From the NCBI GenBank assembly GCA_030039815.1, contig JASHUW010000300.1, forward strand, positions 1 to 10,571: 10,571 bases of DNA. Reading direction: 5' to 3'. Source of the DNA: Alphaproteobacteria bacterium (lineage in GTDB: Bacteria; Pseudomonadota; Alphaproteobacteria; ATCC43930; CGMCC-115725). Every line of letters begins with the position of its first letter. Positions within the stretch are counted from its first letter, which is position 1. Of the stretch, positions 1 to 6,254 are shown piece by piece. Under the pieces are notes generated by a model. That model was not told the origin of the DNA and made no database searches. It worked only from the letters and a program-made list of their open reading frames with translations. Both the position numbers and the translations under genes were made by a program.

Positions 1-236
1 CGCGGCACCGGGATGCGGCGGCCGTTGGTGTTGGCCTCCGGTTCGGAGGCATAGAGCCAGTTGGCCGCCGGGTTGGTGATCAGCCGCGCCGAGCCGACCG
101 GAATGAACGACCAGGGATGGCTCGCCCGGCCGGCTTCCAACAGCAGCACCTTGACGCGCGGGTTCTCCGACAGGCGATGGGCGACGGCGGCGCCGGCCGA
201 GCCGGCGCCGACCACGATGTAGTCGTAAGTGTCCAT
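1..236 (-). CDS. GMC family oxidoreductase (choline dehydrogenase-like), N-terminal part only
   Basis: The 78 visible residues start with MDTYDYIVVGAGSAGAAVA, the GxGxxG dinucleotide-binding motif that holds the ADP part of FAD, followed by an acidic strand end (VLLLEAG, Glu) that binds the adenosine ribose. Downstream, an NWLY segment and a GRRIPVPR stretch match the first GMC signature region of choline and alcohol dehydrogenases. Such enzymes oxidise primary alcohols to aldehydes or acids with FAD. The gene runs off the left edge, so the substrate-binding domain and catalytic His/Asn are not visible and the substrate cannot be assigned. The start codon immediately follows the TAG of the YghU-like gene with no spacer and only a poor Shine-Dalgarno, so it is probably translationally coupled to that gene. 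The family assignment is safe; the subfamily is a guess. Confidence 0.9.
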   Translation of the reverse strand, partial: MDTYDYIVVGAGSAGAAVAHRLSENPRVKVLLLEAGRASHPWSFIPVGSARLITNPAANWLYASEPEANTNGRRIPVP

Positions 237-1118
237 CTACTGCGCGGCGGCAGCCACCTTGTCGGCGGTCTTGGTCTCGAAGTCGCTCGCGTCGTGGCGC
301 TCGTGCAGCTGCTCCGAAGGGTCGCCGGAGAGGCGGTTGACCATGCGGCCGCGCCGCACCGCCGGCCGGGCGAGCATCGCATCGCACCAGCGCTGCACAT
401 TCTTGTAGTCCTGCACCTGGAGGAACTCGGCACCGCCGTATTGGTTGAAGCGCGCGAGTCCGCCATACCACGGGAAGCAGGCCATGTCGGCGATGGTGTA
501 GTCGGGGCCGGCGACCCATTCGCTCTCGCCGAGCCGGCGGTCGAGCACGTCGAGCAGCCGCTTCGCTTCCATCGTGAAACGGTCGATCGCGTATTCGATC
601 TTGATCGGCGCGTAGGCATAGAAATGGCCGAAGCCGCCGCCGATATAGGGCGCGCTGCCCATCTGCCAGAAGAGCCAGGAGAGGCATTCGGCGCGCGCCG
701 CCGGATCGGCTGTGGTCGGCAGGAATTCGCCGAATTTCTCGGCAAGGTGCATGAGAATTGCGGCGGTCTCGAAGACGCGAATCGGCTTGGGGCCGCTGCG
801 GTCCATCAGAGCCGGGATCTTCGAGTTCGGGTTGATCGCGACGAAACCGCTGCCGAACTGGTCGCCTTCGCCGATCTTGATCAGCCAAGCGTCGTATTCC
901 GCGCCCTTATGGCCCTTCGCCAACAGCTCCTCGAACATGATCGTGACCTTGACCCCGTTCGGCGTGCCGAGCGAGTAGAGCTGGAACGGATGCTTGCCGA
1001 TCGGCAGGTCCCGCTCGAACTGTGCGCCGGCGGTCGGGCGGTTGATATTGGCAAAGCGGCCGAGGGCCGGCTTGGCAATCCAGATCTTGGGCGGCGTGTA
1101 TTCTTGCGTGTCGGCCAT
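237..1118 (-). CDS. yghU: Glutathione S-transferase family protein, YghU-type disulfide-bond oxidoreductase
   Basis: This 293-aa protein aligns by eye along its whole length with E. coli YghU (about 288 aa), a Nu-class GST that binds two glutathiones and reduces disulfides and organic hydroperoxides rather than conjugating. Shared blocks are FANINRP near residue 25, LPIGKHPFQLYSLGTPNG at about 38-55 with Thr52 and Asn54 in the glutathione-contact loop, EYDAWLIKIGEGDQF, NPNSKIPAL with the cis-Pro, WLFWQMGSAPYIGGGFGHFY, and a C-terminal NEQLHERHDASDFET-like tail. It has no signal peptide, so it is cytosolic. I chose the ATG at 1118 because GGAG lies 7 bases upstream and the protein then begins as YghU does; the reading frame stays open 12 codons further. 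The downstream GMC gene begins directly after its stop, suggesting a redox pair, possibly a carbonyl- or peroxide-detoxifying unit (inference). Confidence 0.95.
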   Translation of the reverse strand: MADTQEYTPPKIWIAKPALGRFANINRPTAGAQFERDLPIGKHPFQLYSLGTPNGVKVTIMFEELLAKGHKGAEYDAWLIKIGEGDQFGSGFVAINPNSKIPALMDRSGPKPIRVFETAAILMHLAEKFGEFLPTTADPAARAECLSWLFWQMGSAPYIGGGFGHFYAYAPIKIEYAIDRFTMEAKRLLDVLDRRLGESEWVAGPDYTIADMACFPWYGGLARFNQYGGAEFLQVQDYKNVQRWCDAMLARPAVRRGRMVNRLSGDPSEQLHERHDASDFETKTADKVAAAAQ

Positions 1119-1217
1119 TCTGAAGCTCCGGAGATTGGGGAGGGGACTGCACATAGAGTGCGCAATCGGCTCCGCTCGTGCAAGCGCGGGAGAGCCGGGT
1201 GGAACGCTGGCGACCCG

Positions 1218-1233
1218 GCCGGCGATCGCCGGC
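1218..1233. repeat. Perfect 16-bp GC palindrome after the 62-aa gene
   Basis: The sequence GCCGGCGATCGCCGGC is its own reverse complement and sits 5 bases past the stop of the minus-strand 62-aa gene. It could form a stem that slows polymerase or protects the 3' end of the transcript. No T-run follows on either strand, so it is not a canonical intrinsic terminator. A chance palindrome is possible in DNA this GC-rich. Confidence 0.4.
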
Positions 1234-1238
1234 TCAGA

Positions 1239-1427
1239 CTAGAGGGCTTTGCAGGAGCCGTCGCACTCGTCGGCGAAAAGGCTCAACCCGCAGGCGCAGG
1301 GGCCGCGATGACCGATGATATTGGCGTCGGGGATCTGCGAGGGTTGCTCGGGCAGCCGCTCGCGCCGCAATTCTTCCATCCGGGCACGGATCGTCTTGAA
1401 ATCATCGGCGGCGCGCGGCTGTGACAT
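1239..1427 (-). CDS. Small 62-aa protein with C-terminal CxC-x8-CxxxC motif
   Basis: I do not know a function for this gene. The protein has an N-terminal charged helical part (DDFKTIRARMEELRRERLPE, residues 9-28), then a short linker and a cysteine cluster C44-A-C46 followed by C55-DGS-C59 at the very C-terminus. Four closely spaced cysteines suggest a zinc site or a redox/Fe-S ligand set. The N-terminal motif resembles small uncharacterised alphaproteobacterial proteins, from memory only. GGAGG lies 5 bases before the ATG at 1427, a strong ribosome binding site. The frame remains open far upstream, but that part is antisense to the GMC gene and is rejected. It is transcribed divergently from the GMC operon and in the same direction as the YghU-like gene, 120 bases away. 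Confidence 0.72.
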   Translation of the reverse strand: MSQPRAADDFKTIRARMEELRRERLPEQPSQIPDANIIGHRGPCACGLSLFADECDGSCKAL

Positions 1428-1562
1428 CAAACCCTCCGGCTTCCGCACTAGCATGTGTTGAGGCGCTCGCCAATCGTCAACCGATCCGTTTGCAGCCTCC
1501 AGGCCGCCTTGCGCTGACAGAGGCCCGCGAGTCATGCTGCGCCGGGTGGGAGAGGAAACGGC
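1428..1562. promoter_or_regulatory. Divergent intergenic region between the 62-aa gene and the GMC operon
   Basis: These 135 bases must carry the promoters for both directions. On the minus strand a TTGACG box (1475-1480) is followed 19 bases later by CATGCT (1450-1455), a weak sigma70-like pair that would serve the 62-aa gene. I found no convincing -35/-10 pair for the plus-strand operon; GAGAGG at about 1551-1556 is its ribosome binding site. No operator-like repeat is apparent. Confidence 0.3.
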
Positions 1563-3161
1563 ATGAACGATCCGGTCGATGTGCTGATTATCGGCGCGGG
1601 CGCCTCGGGCGCCGCGGTGGCGTGGAGCCTTGCCGAGACCAAGATGCACATCCTCTGCCTCGAGCAAGGCGGCTGGATGAACCCGGCGCAGTACCCGAGC
1701 ACCGGACGCGACTGGGAGGCGCGGTTTTGGGGCGACTACTCGCCAAGCCCGAACATCCGTGGCCGCCGCGAGGATTACCCGATCAACGACGACAACTCGC
1801 CGATCAAGGTGGTGAACTTCAACGCGGTCGGCGGCAGCACGATCTTCTACACCGCGCATTTCCCGCGGCTGCATCCCTCCGATTTCCGGGTGAAGAGCCT
1901 CGATGGCGTCGCCGACGACTGGCCGGTCGATTACGACACGCTGGCGCCGTTCTTCGCTGAGAACGACCGGATGATGGGGGTCTCCGGCCTGGCCGGCGAC
2001 CCTGCCGTGCCGCCACGCGACCCGCCCATGCCACCGCTGCCGATGGGCCGCTCCGGCGCGATCTTCGCCAAGGCGATGAACCGGCTCGGCTGGCACTGGT
2101 GGCCAAGCGACACGACCGTTGCGACAGTCGATTACGAAGGCCGCGCGAAGTGCATCAATCTCGGCCATTGCACGCCGGCCTGCGCGCAAGGCGCGAAGGC
2201 CAGCACCGACATCACCTATTGGCCTGTCGCGCAGCGCGCCGGGGTCGAATTGAAGACGCATTGCCGGGTGCACGAGATCACCACCAACGGAGATGGGATG
2301 GCCGCCGGCGTCGTCTATTACGACGCCGACGGTAAGGAGCAATTCCAGGCCGCGCATGTCGTCGTGCTGGCCTGCAACGGCATCGGTACGCCGCGGCTGC
2401 TGCTGAATTCAACGTCGGGCAAATTCCCCAACGGCCTCGCCAATTCGAGCGGGCTTGTCGGTCGCAACCTGATGTTCCACCCCTACGCCCAGGTCTACGG
2501 CTATGTCGCCGACGAGACGGACAGCAACCGCGCGCCGCCGACCTGCCTGTGGAGCAAGGAATTCTACGAGACCGATAGATCGCGCGGTTTTGTCCGCGGC
2601 TATTCGTTCCAGTTCGGCCGCGGGGTCGGGCCGATCATGGAGGCGGTCACCAGCGAGCAGAAAGGGCTCCTGCCGTGGGGCGCGGCGCATCACGCCGTCT
2701 TCCGTCGGCTCAACGGACATCGCCTGACCCTGTCGGCGATCTGTGAGGATCTGCCGGAGGCGCACAACCGGGTTACGCTCGACCCCGTGCTGAAGGATTG
2801 CCACGGCATCCCGGCGCCAAAGATCGACTACACGATCGGCGAGAACACGGCGCGGATGATGGCGCATGGCATCGCCCGCGCGAAGGACGTCCTCGCCGCG
2901 TGCGAGGCGACCGACATCTGCGTCAACAGCCCCATCCTCTATGGTGGCTGGCACCTGCTCGGCACCGCGCGGATGGGCACCGATCCGGAGTCCTCGGTGG
3001 TCAACGAATGGGGCCGTTCGCACGACGTGAAGAACCTCTTCATCGTCGACGGCAGCCTGTTCGTCACTTCCGGCGGGGTGAACCCGACCTCGACGATCCA
3101 GGCGCTGGCGCTGTATGTCGCCGACCAGATGAAGCAGCGCCTCGCCAATCTTTTCGACTGA
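1563..3161 (+). CDS. GMC family FAD oxidoreductase with a probable [3Fe-4S] Cys motif (gluconate/glucose/fructose dehydrogenase-type catalytic subunit)
   Basis: This 532-aa flavoprotein has the FAD Rossmann motif GAGASG at residues 11-16 with Glu34 ending the second strand, a second flavin block GGSTIFY near residue 95, and the GMC C-terminal active site with His464 (WHLLGTARMG) and Asn507 (GGVNPTSTIQA). A Cys197-x5-Cys203-x3-Cys207 cluster followed by AQGAK matches the position and style of the [3Fe-4S] ligands known in FAD-dependent glucose and fructose dehydrogenases. Electrons would go from FAD to this cluster. Unlike membrane-bound relatives, no cytochrome c subunit is encoded next to it. 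There is no Tat or Sec signal on this subunit, which is usual because the small partner normally carries it. The ATG at 1563 has GAGAGG upstream and gives the Rossmann fold its normal N-terminus. It heads an operon with the subunit-3-like gene 8 bases downstream. The substrate (sugar, polyol or alcohol) is unknown. Confidence 0.93.
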   Translation: MNDPVDVLIIGAGASGAAVAWSLAETKMHILCLEQGGWMNPAQYPSTGRDWEARFWGDYSPSPNIRGRREDYPINDDNSPIKVVNFNAVGGSTIFYTAHFPRLHPSDFRVKSLDGVADDWPVDYDTLAPFFAENDRMMGVSGLAGDPAVPPRDPPMPPLPMGRSGAIFAKAMNRLGWHWWPSDTTVATVDYEGRAKCINLGHCTPACAQGAKASTDITYWPVAQRAGVELKTHCRVHEITTNGDGMAAGVVYYDADGKEQFQAAHVVVLACNGIGTPRLLLNSTSGKFPNGLANSSGLVGRNLMFHPYAQVYGYVADETDSNRAPPTCLWSKEFYETDRSRGFVRGYSFQFGRGVGPIMEAVTSEQKGLLPWGAAHHAVFRRLNGHRLTLSAICEDLPEAHNRVTLDPVLKDCHGIPAPKIDYTIGENTARMMAHGIARAKDVLAACEATDICVNSPILYGGWHLLGTARMGTDPESSVVNEWGRSHDVKNLFIVDGSLFVTSGGVNPTSTIQALALYVADQMKQRLANLFD

Positions 3162-3169
3162 GCCGCACG

Positions 3170-3616
3170 ATGCCCGCCGACAATCCGCTCACCCCCGCGC
3201 AAGAAGCCGATCTCGCCGCCATCGCCGGGTTTATCATTCCGGCAAGCGACGAGTTCGATGTGCCCGGCGCCGACGACCCGGCGATCCAGGCCGACATGCT
3301 CGCGACGCTCGGCCGGGACGCGCCGCTGGTGCGTGAGGCGCTCGATGTTCTGGCGCGGCTCGCCGGCGCACCGCTTGGAGATCTCGACCCCGCGCGGCGC
3401 GAGGCGGTCGCCCTGGCGCTGCGCGCGGTCGGCGGACCGGCGGTGGCGGCGCTGACCCGCGTCGTGTTGCAATGCTACTACCGCGACGACCGCGTCGTCC
3501 GCTCGCTCGGGCTGGAGCCGCGCCCGCCTTATCCGCAGGGCCATGTCCTGCCAGATGGCGACTGGTCGCTGCTCGATCCGGTCCGCGCGCGCCCGCCATT
3601 GTGGCGCCGCGCCTGA
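3170..3616 (+). CDS. Gluconate 2-dehydrogenase subunit 3-like small subunit
   Basis: This 148-aa protein fits the gluconate 2-dehydrogenase subunit 3 family, the small partner that stabilises the flavin subunit of GMC dehydrogenases. Visible hallmarks are an N-terminal TPAQEADLAAIAGFIIPASDE segment with the conserved I-I-P (residues 22-24), helical middle regions, and the late YYRDDRVVRSLG motif (Tyr103, Tyr104) followed by a proline-rich RPPYPQGH stretch. Family members often start with a Tat signal that carries the complex to the periplasm; this one begins directly with the mature-like domain, so the complex is probably cytoplasmic. The start at 3170 lies 8 bases after the GMC stop with little Shine-Dalgarno, which points to translational coupling and a 1:1 complex. 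The family call rests on motif resemblance and gene order. Confidence 0.82.
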   Translation: MPADNPLTPAQEADLAAIAGFIIPASDEFDVPGADDPAIQADMLATLGRDAPLVREALDVLARLAGAPLGDLDPARREAVALALRAVGGPAVAALTRVVLQCYYRDDRVVRSLGLEPRPPYPQGHVLPDGDWSLLDPVRARPPLWRRA

Positions 3617-3628
3617 TCCTGTTTCTGC

Positions 3629-3635
3629 AAGGAGG
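3629..3635 (+). promoter_or_regulatory. Strong Shine-Dalgarno that sets the hydrolase start
   Basis: AAGGAGG is a perfect anti-16S match, 6 bases before the ATG at 3642. It decides between this start and an open-frame start 99 bases earlier that overlaps the small-subunit gene. It also suggests that the hydrolase is made at a higher rate than the two genes before it. Confidence 0.85.
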
Positions 3636-3641
3636 AATGCC

Positions 3642-4397
3642 ATGCCGGTCTATCAACGAGGCGATGTCAGCATCCATTACGAAGAGGCCGGTTCCGGCTT
3701 TCCGCTGATGATTATCCCCGGCGGCGGGCTCAACTCGACGGTCGAGGGCCTCAAGACCCACCCATTCAACCCGCTCGTCGAGTTTAAGGACCAGTACCGG
3801 GTCATCGCGGCCGATTTGCGTAACGCCAATGGCGGCTCATCGACCGGGCCGCTCGAAATCGACCGGCCGTGGGACGCCTATACCGACGACCATATCGGGC
3901 TGATGGACCATCTCGGCATCCGCGAGTTCTTCGTCCTCGGCTTTTGCATCGGCGGGCCGTTCATCTGGAACCTGCTGAGCCGGGCGCGCAACCGCGTCGT
4001 CGCCGCGGTGCTGACGCAGCCGAGCGGCTTTCGGCCGACAATGCCCGACCTGTTCTACCAGAACAACATCAAGGGCTGGGGGCCGGGGCTGTGCGAGCGG
4101 CGGCCCGAGATCACGATGGCGATGGTCAGCGACTTCCTCAACAACATGTACACGAAGCGCGCCGATTTTGTGTTCACGGTGAGCCGCGACTTCGTGCGCG
4201 ACTGCCAGACGCCGATCCTCGTGCTGCCCGACGACGTCGCCGCGCATCCCTATGCGGTGGCAATGGAGACCGTGCATCTCGCACCAAACGCGCAGGTCAG
4301 CCTCTATCCGTGGAAGGCGAACCCGGAGCAAACCGTGATCGCCCTGCGTCACGTGCGCACCTTCCTCAAGGCGAACGCGCCGGCGAAAGCCGCGTAG
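3642..4397 (+). CDS. Alpha/beta hydrolase with cysteine nucleophile
   Basis: This 251-aa protein is a single-domain cytosolic alpha/beta hydrolase. An early IIPGGG loop (about residues 24-29) is the oxyanion-hole segment, the nucleophile elbow is G-F-C102-I-G-G instead of the usual GxSxG, and the late part has Asp197/Asp198 (VLPDD) and His237 (ALRHV) in the places expected for the acid and base. A Cys-His-Asp triad is known from dienelactone hydrolases, which open lactone rings, and is otherwise uncommon. The gene is last in the operon with the GMC enzyme and its small subunit, 25 bases after the latter. A plausible role is hydrolysis of a lactone or ester formed by the dehydrogenase (inference). 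It ends 11 bases from the convergent stop of the next gene, with no terminator visible. The fold is certain, the substrate unknown. Confidence 0.9.
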   Translation: MPVYQRGDVSIHYEEAGSGFPLMIIPGGGLNSTVEGLKTHPFNPLVEFKDQYRVIAADLRNANGGSSTGPLEIDRPWDAYTDDHIGLMDHLGIREFFVLGFCIGGPFIWNLLSRARNRVVAAVLTQPSGFRPTMPDLFYQNNIKGWGPGLCERRPEITMAMVSDFLNNMYTKRADFVFTVSRDFVRDCQTPILVLPDDVAAHPYAVAMETVHLAPNAQVSLYPWKANPEQTVIALRHVRTFLKANAPAKAA

Positions 4398-4408
4398 GCT
4401 ACGGGCAA

Positions 4409-6142
4409 CTACTCCGCAACCAGGGAAGTCGGCAGCGCTTCCGCCTCGTCGTCGACGCGCGCGAAATAGAGGTGGACCGCGGTGCCGACGCCCTCGGCGC
4501 TCTCGACCCGGACAAACCCGCCGAGGCGTTCCATGACGGCTGCCGCGCGCGTGACCGCGGGCCGCGACGTGCTCTCGGGGTCAAGGATGTGCTCGAACGC
4601 GTCGTCGGACAAGCCGGGGCCGCTGTCGCGCACCGTGATGCGCGCGTAGGCACCGAGCTGTCCGCCGGGGAAGTCGTCGATATTGCCATCGTCGAAGATG
4701 AAGTTGCGGGTGCCGACGATCAGCGTGCCGTCGGCATCCATGACCGCGTTCGCCGCATCGACCAGGTCGAGCACGGTCGCCGCCACCATGCCGCCTTGCG
4801 TGCGGCACGGCCACAACCCCTCGATCAGCGAGAAGCGGCAGCGGACCTTGCCGCGCACTCGCTGGCGGATGCGCCGTTCGAGCGGCGCCAGGACATCGTT
4901 GAGGTCCGTGGGCGGCGGCAGCGGAGGGGGCATTGGTGACGGAGTCGGTGCCGGCCGCAGCCGGCGCGCCACCACGACCGTAGCGTCCGGCTCGATCCAC
5001 AGCGCCGGCTCAGCCGCGTCGGCGGCGCGGCGCCGCCACAGGCGACGCAGCGCGCGCGAGCCTTGCCATCCCGCCGCGGCAAGTGCGATTGCCGCCAGGA
5101 TCGTCGCCGCCAGGATGCCGGTCAGCTTGCGGTAGCCGCTTGATAGCGGCGCCGAGTTATCCGGGTTGTAGACAAAACTGGTCAAATCGGCGCTCCGCGC
5201 CAGCACGCCGGTACCGATCATGCCGGCTTCGATTTGCGTCCAGCGGTCGGCGTTAGAGTAGCCGAGCGGGATTTCCGGGTAGCGCGACAGCCGGCGGGCC
5301 ACATCGGCCTGGTAGCGGTCGAAGCCGGATATATCGGCGACCGCCGGCTCGCCAGGTTTGTCGGCGACCAGCCGGTTGATCATGTCGTCGGGGTGACCGA
5401 GCGCGTATTCCCAGCCTTTTAGCGTCGCCTCGCGGAAGCGGCGCACCGTATCCGGCTCGGTGGCCGCGTAATGCTGCATCGCGAAGAGGCTATCGCCGTA
5501 ATATTCGACCCGGTAGTTCGCCGGGTTGAATGATTTCAGCACTAGGCCGCGCTCATGCGCCTGCCACGGCACCACCCAGGCCGAGCCGATTGCGGCGTCG
5601 ATCGCGTGGTCGGCGAGCGCCGGGACGATCTGCTCGGCGCTAAGCGTCACCGATTTGATCCGCGCCGGGTCGATGCCCTCGGCGCGCAACGCGGTCGCGA
5701 GCTCGATATCGAGAATGTCGCTCGCCGCCAGGCGTCCGAGCTTGGCGTTGACGAGCGCCGCGGGGGACGAGAAATCGCTGTCGGCGCGGTAATAGACCGT
5801 TGCGCCCGACTGCTGGAAGATCGGGGCCACCAACAGGATCGGCAGGCCCTGCGCCCGGCGGATTACCAGCTGCATCGTGCCGGTGCCGAATTGGGCGCGT
5901 CCCTCGGTGACCTCACGCACCGCGTCGACCGGCGCTTGGCCGCGCAATCCGCCCGGCCGGATCGTCACGTCGAGCCCGGCTCCGCGGTAGTAACCCTGCC
6001 ACAAGGCCGCGTAATAACCGGCAAACTCGAATGTCGCCGGGCCGCTGAGCTGCAGCACCACGGCTTCCGCGGCGTCCCCTGCCCGGGGCAACGCGAACAA
6101 AGCAAAGGCGAGCGCCGCGGCGAAGGCCGTCACCCTCGACAT
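4409..6142 (-). CDS. Membrane-anchored NMT1/THI5-like solute-binding protein fused to a degenerate histidine-kinase ATPase domain
   Basis: This 577-aa protein has a signal peptide (about residues 1-25), then a periplasmic NMT1/THI5-like binding domain to about residue 330. That domain shows the typical opening ATFEFAGYYAALWQGYYRGAGLDV, a GAQFGTG-like block, and a hinge region of the ABC nitrate/pyrimidine-precursor binding family. One transmembrane helix follows at about 341-358 (LAATILAAIALAAAGW), with an Arg-rich cytoplasmic flank, a proline-rich linker (398-412), and a ~150-residue module resembling a HATPase_c domain. The G1 box is kept as DSGPG (506-510) and a GVGTAVHLYF end is present. 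The His-containing dimerisation domain is absent, the N-box reads VLDLVDAANAVM, and the F and G2 boxes are not recognisable. It therefore looks like a receptor or pseudo-kinase rather than an ABC importer. The ATG at 6142 is chosen for GGAGG just upstream and the signal peptide that follows; upstream codons are unlikely. No permease genes adjoin it. Confidence 0.87.
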   Translation of the reverse strand: MSRVTAFAAALAFALFALPRAGDAAEAVVLQLSGPATFEFAGYYAALWQGYYRGAGLDVTIRPGGLRGQAPVDAVREVTEGRAQFGTGTMQLVIRRAQGLPILLVAPIFQQSGATVYYRADSDFSSPAALVNAKLGRLAASDILDIELATALRAEGIDPARIKSVTLSAEQIVPALADHAIDAAIGSAWVVPWQAHERGLVLKSFNPANYRVEYYGDSLFAMQHYAATEPDTVRRFREATLKGWEYALGHPDDMINRLVADKPGEPAVADISGFDRYQADVARRLSRYPEIPLGYSNADRWTQIEAGMIGTGVLARSADLTSFVYNPDNSAPLSSGYRKLTGILAATILAAIALAAAGWQGSRALRRLWRRRAADAAEPALWIEPDATVVVARRLRPAPTPSPMPPPLPPPTDLNDVLAPLERRIRQRVRGKVRCRFSLIEGLWPCRTQGGMVAATVLDLVDAANAVMDADGTLIVGTRNFIFDDGNIDDFPGGQLGAYARITVRDSGPGLSDDAFEHILDPESTSRPAVTRAAAVMERLGGFVRVESAEGVGTAVHLYFARVDDEAEALPTSLVAE

Positions 6143-6254
6143 AAGCCTCCAACCCCGCGCGGCGGGGCAGTGGGTGGCTGCGTCCCCCGCGCGACCCCAA
6201 GCGTTGCGCATGTTAGCGCGCTTTTTGTCATGTCAGCGCGAAACGGCCCCGAAA
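6143..6254 (-). promoter_or_regulatory. Intergenic region with 12-bp direct repeat and a hairpin beside the ribosome binding site
   Basis: On the minus strand CGCGCTGACATG (6229-6240) and CGCGCTAACATG (6209-6220) are repeated 20 bp apart, two helical turns. The repeats also supply CTGACA (6231-6236) and TAACAT (6210-6215), a weak -35/-10 pair with a short 15-bp spacer. Nearer the gene, CCCCGC-GCG-GCGGGG (6153-6167) can form a 6-bp stem ending 2 bases from the GGAGG at 6146-6150, and might limit ribosome access. The fusion gene could therefore have its own regulated promoter rather than only reading through from the esterase gene. Confidence 0.35.

Noticed and set aside
117..1424. 435-codon open frame on the plus strand
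   Set aside because: It is antisense to the clearly recognisable YghU-like gene; its protein has no known motif and such mirror frames are common in GC-rich DNA.
1509..1537. TTGCGC with TCATGC 17 bases later as promoter of the GMC operon
   Set aside because: The -10 matches the consensus at almost no position, so no promoter is claimed.
1428..2357. Long minus-strand extension upstream of the 62-aa gene
   Set aside because: It runs antisense through the GMC gene; a strong ribosome binding site and a natural protein start at 1427 explain the real gene.
2409..3023. 204-codon minus-strand open frame within the GMC gene
   Set aside because: It has no recognisable domain and mirrors a well-supported plus-strand gene.
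3543..3641. Upstream extension of the Cys-type hydrolase
   Set aside because: It overlaps the small-subunit gene; the AAGGAGG before 3642 and the normal N-terminus there settle the start.
4398..4408. Bidirectional terminator between the convergent hydrolase and fusion genes
   Set aside because: The gap is only 11 bases with no hairpin and T-run; transcripts may end inside the opposite gene.
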